Shown: one piece after another, positions 63,836 through 64,000 of the stretch | Numbering within the stretch: the first letter of the stretch is position 1 | Layout of the letters: each line of letters begins with the position of its first letter | From: Dioscorea cayenensis subsp. rotundata | Lineage: Eukaryota; Streptophyta; Magnoliopsida; Dioscoreales; Dioscoreaceae | Length of the DNA: 64,000 nucleotides | NCBI RefSeq assembly: GCF_009730915.1 | Contig: NC_052473.1 | Span: 16,078,100-16,142,099 of the forward strand | Reading direction: 5' to 3' | The notes under the pieces: model-generated | Told to the model about the DNA's origin: nothing | The model's database searches: none | What the model saw: the letters and a program-made list of their open reading frames with translations, nothing else | Made by a program: the position numbers and the translations under genes

Positions 63836-64000
63836 ACCTATATATATATATAAATATATTATAGATTAGAATAAAAATCCAAATATGAAAGTGATACAAA
63901 TATGACCAACCCTGAAATGCATGAACACAAAGAGCCAACATAGAATTACCATACACTAAACAAATCCATGTGCAAAGACTCCTTCATTTGGGTGCTGTCC

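Overview
This is nuclear DNA from a flowering plant. The evidence is GT-AG introns, AT-rich spacers, plant-type L1 LINEs, Mutator-like elements (MULEs), a CACTA end, a TRIM, and plant genes (MCM5, a DUF868 gene, an LRR receptor-like protein). I cannot fix the species or decide monocot versus eudicot. Two runs of exactly 1000 N (11002-12001, 44968-45967) are scaffold gaps, and both interrupt or border LINEs.

Only two genes look intact. MCM5 (48465-52932, + strand, 19 exons, 727 codons) has two E2F-type sites upstream. A single-exon DUF868 gene (60505-59477, - strand) has a telo-box next to its start codon. Everything else is mobile DNA, gene debris or AT-rich spacer.

1-5.7 kb holds a decayed MULE with a + strand DUF1985/Ulp1-protease gene converging on a - strand transposase gene. 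Its non-coding segments are filled with a short GTTTAAAT-type motif whose orientation follows the gene strand. 6.6-7.5 kb is a MITE-like element. 10.3-10.8 kb is a broken CPL1/2-like phosphatase gene fragment. 12.0-16.7 kb is a decayed L1 LINE. 17.0-21.4 kb starts with a CACTA terminus and carries - strand fragments of at least three unrelated genes (SBP-box, PDR-type ABCG transporter, VAC14), which suggests gene-fragment capture.

22.5-41.3 kb is a transposon nest around one LRR receptor-like protein gene. A TRIM with a palindromic 3' LTR lies 13 bp upstream of the ATG. An 8.1-kb MULE with 457-bp terminal inverted repeats lies inside an LRR exon and has a MITE in its own transposase intron. 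A nearly intact 6.6-kb LINE with a 14-bp target-site duplication lies about 230 bp downstream. The receptor gene also has frameshifts and is a pseudogene.

41.9-42.5 kb is a foldback element. 42.5-45.0 kb is a - strand LINE with one stop. 46.0-47.2 kb is a probable LTR. After MCM5, 53-59 kb and 60.6-64 kb are AT-rich spacer with microsatellites, a small tandem duplication, a duplicated transposase C-terminal remnant (about 62 kb) and a relative of the foldback element (about 63.6 kb).
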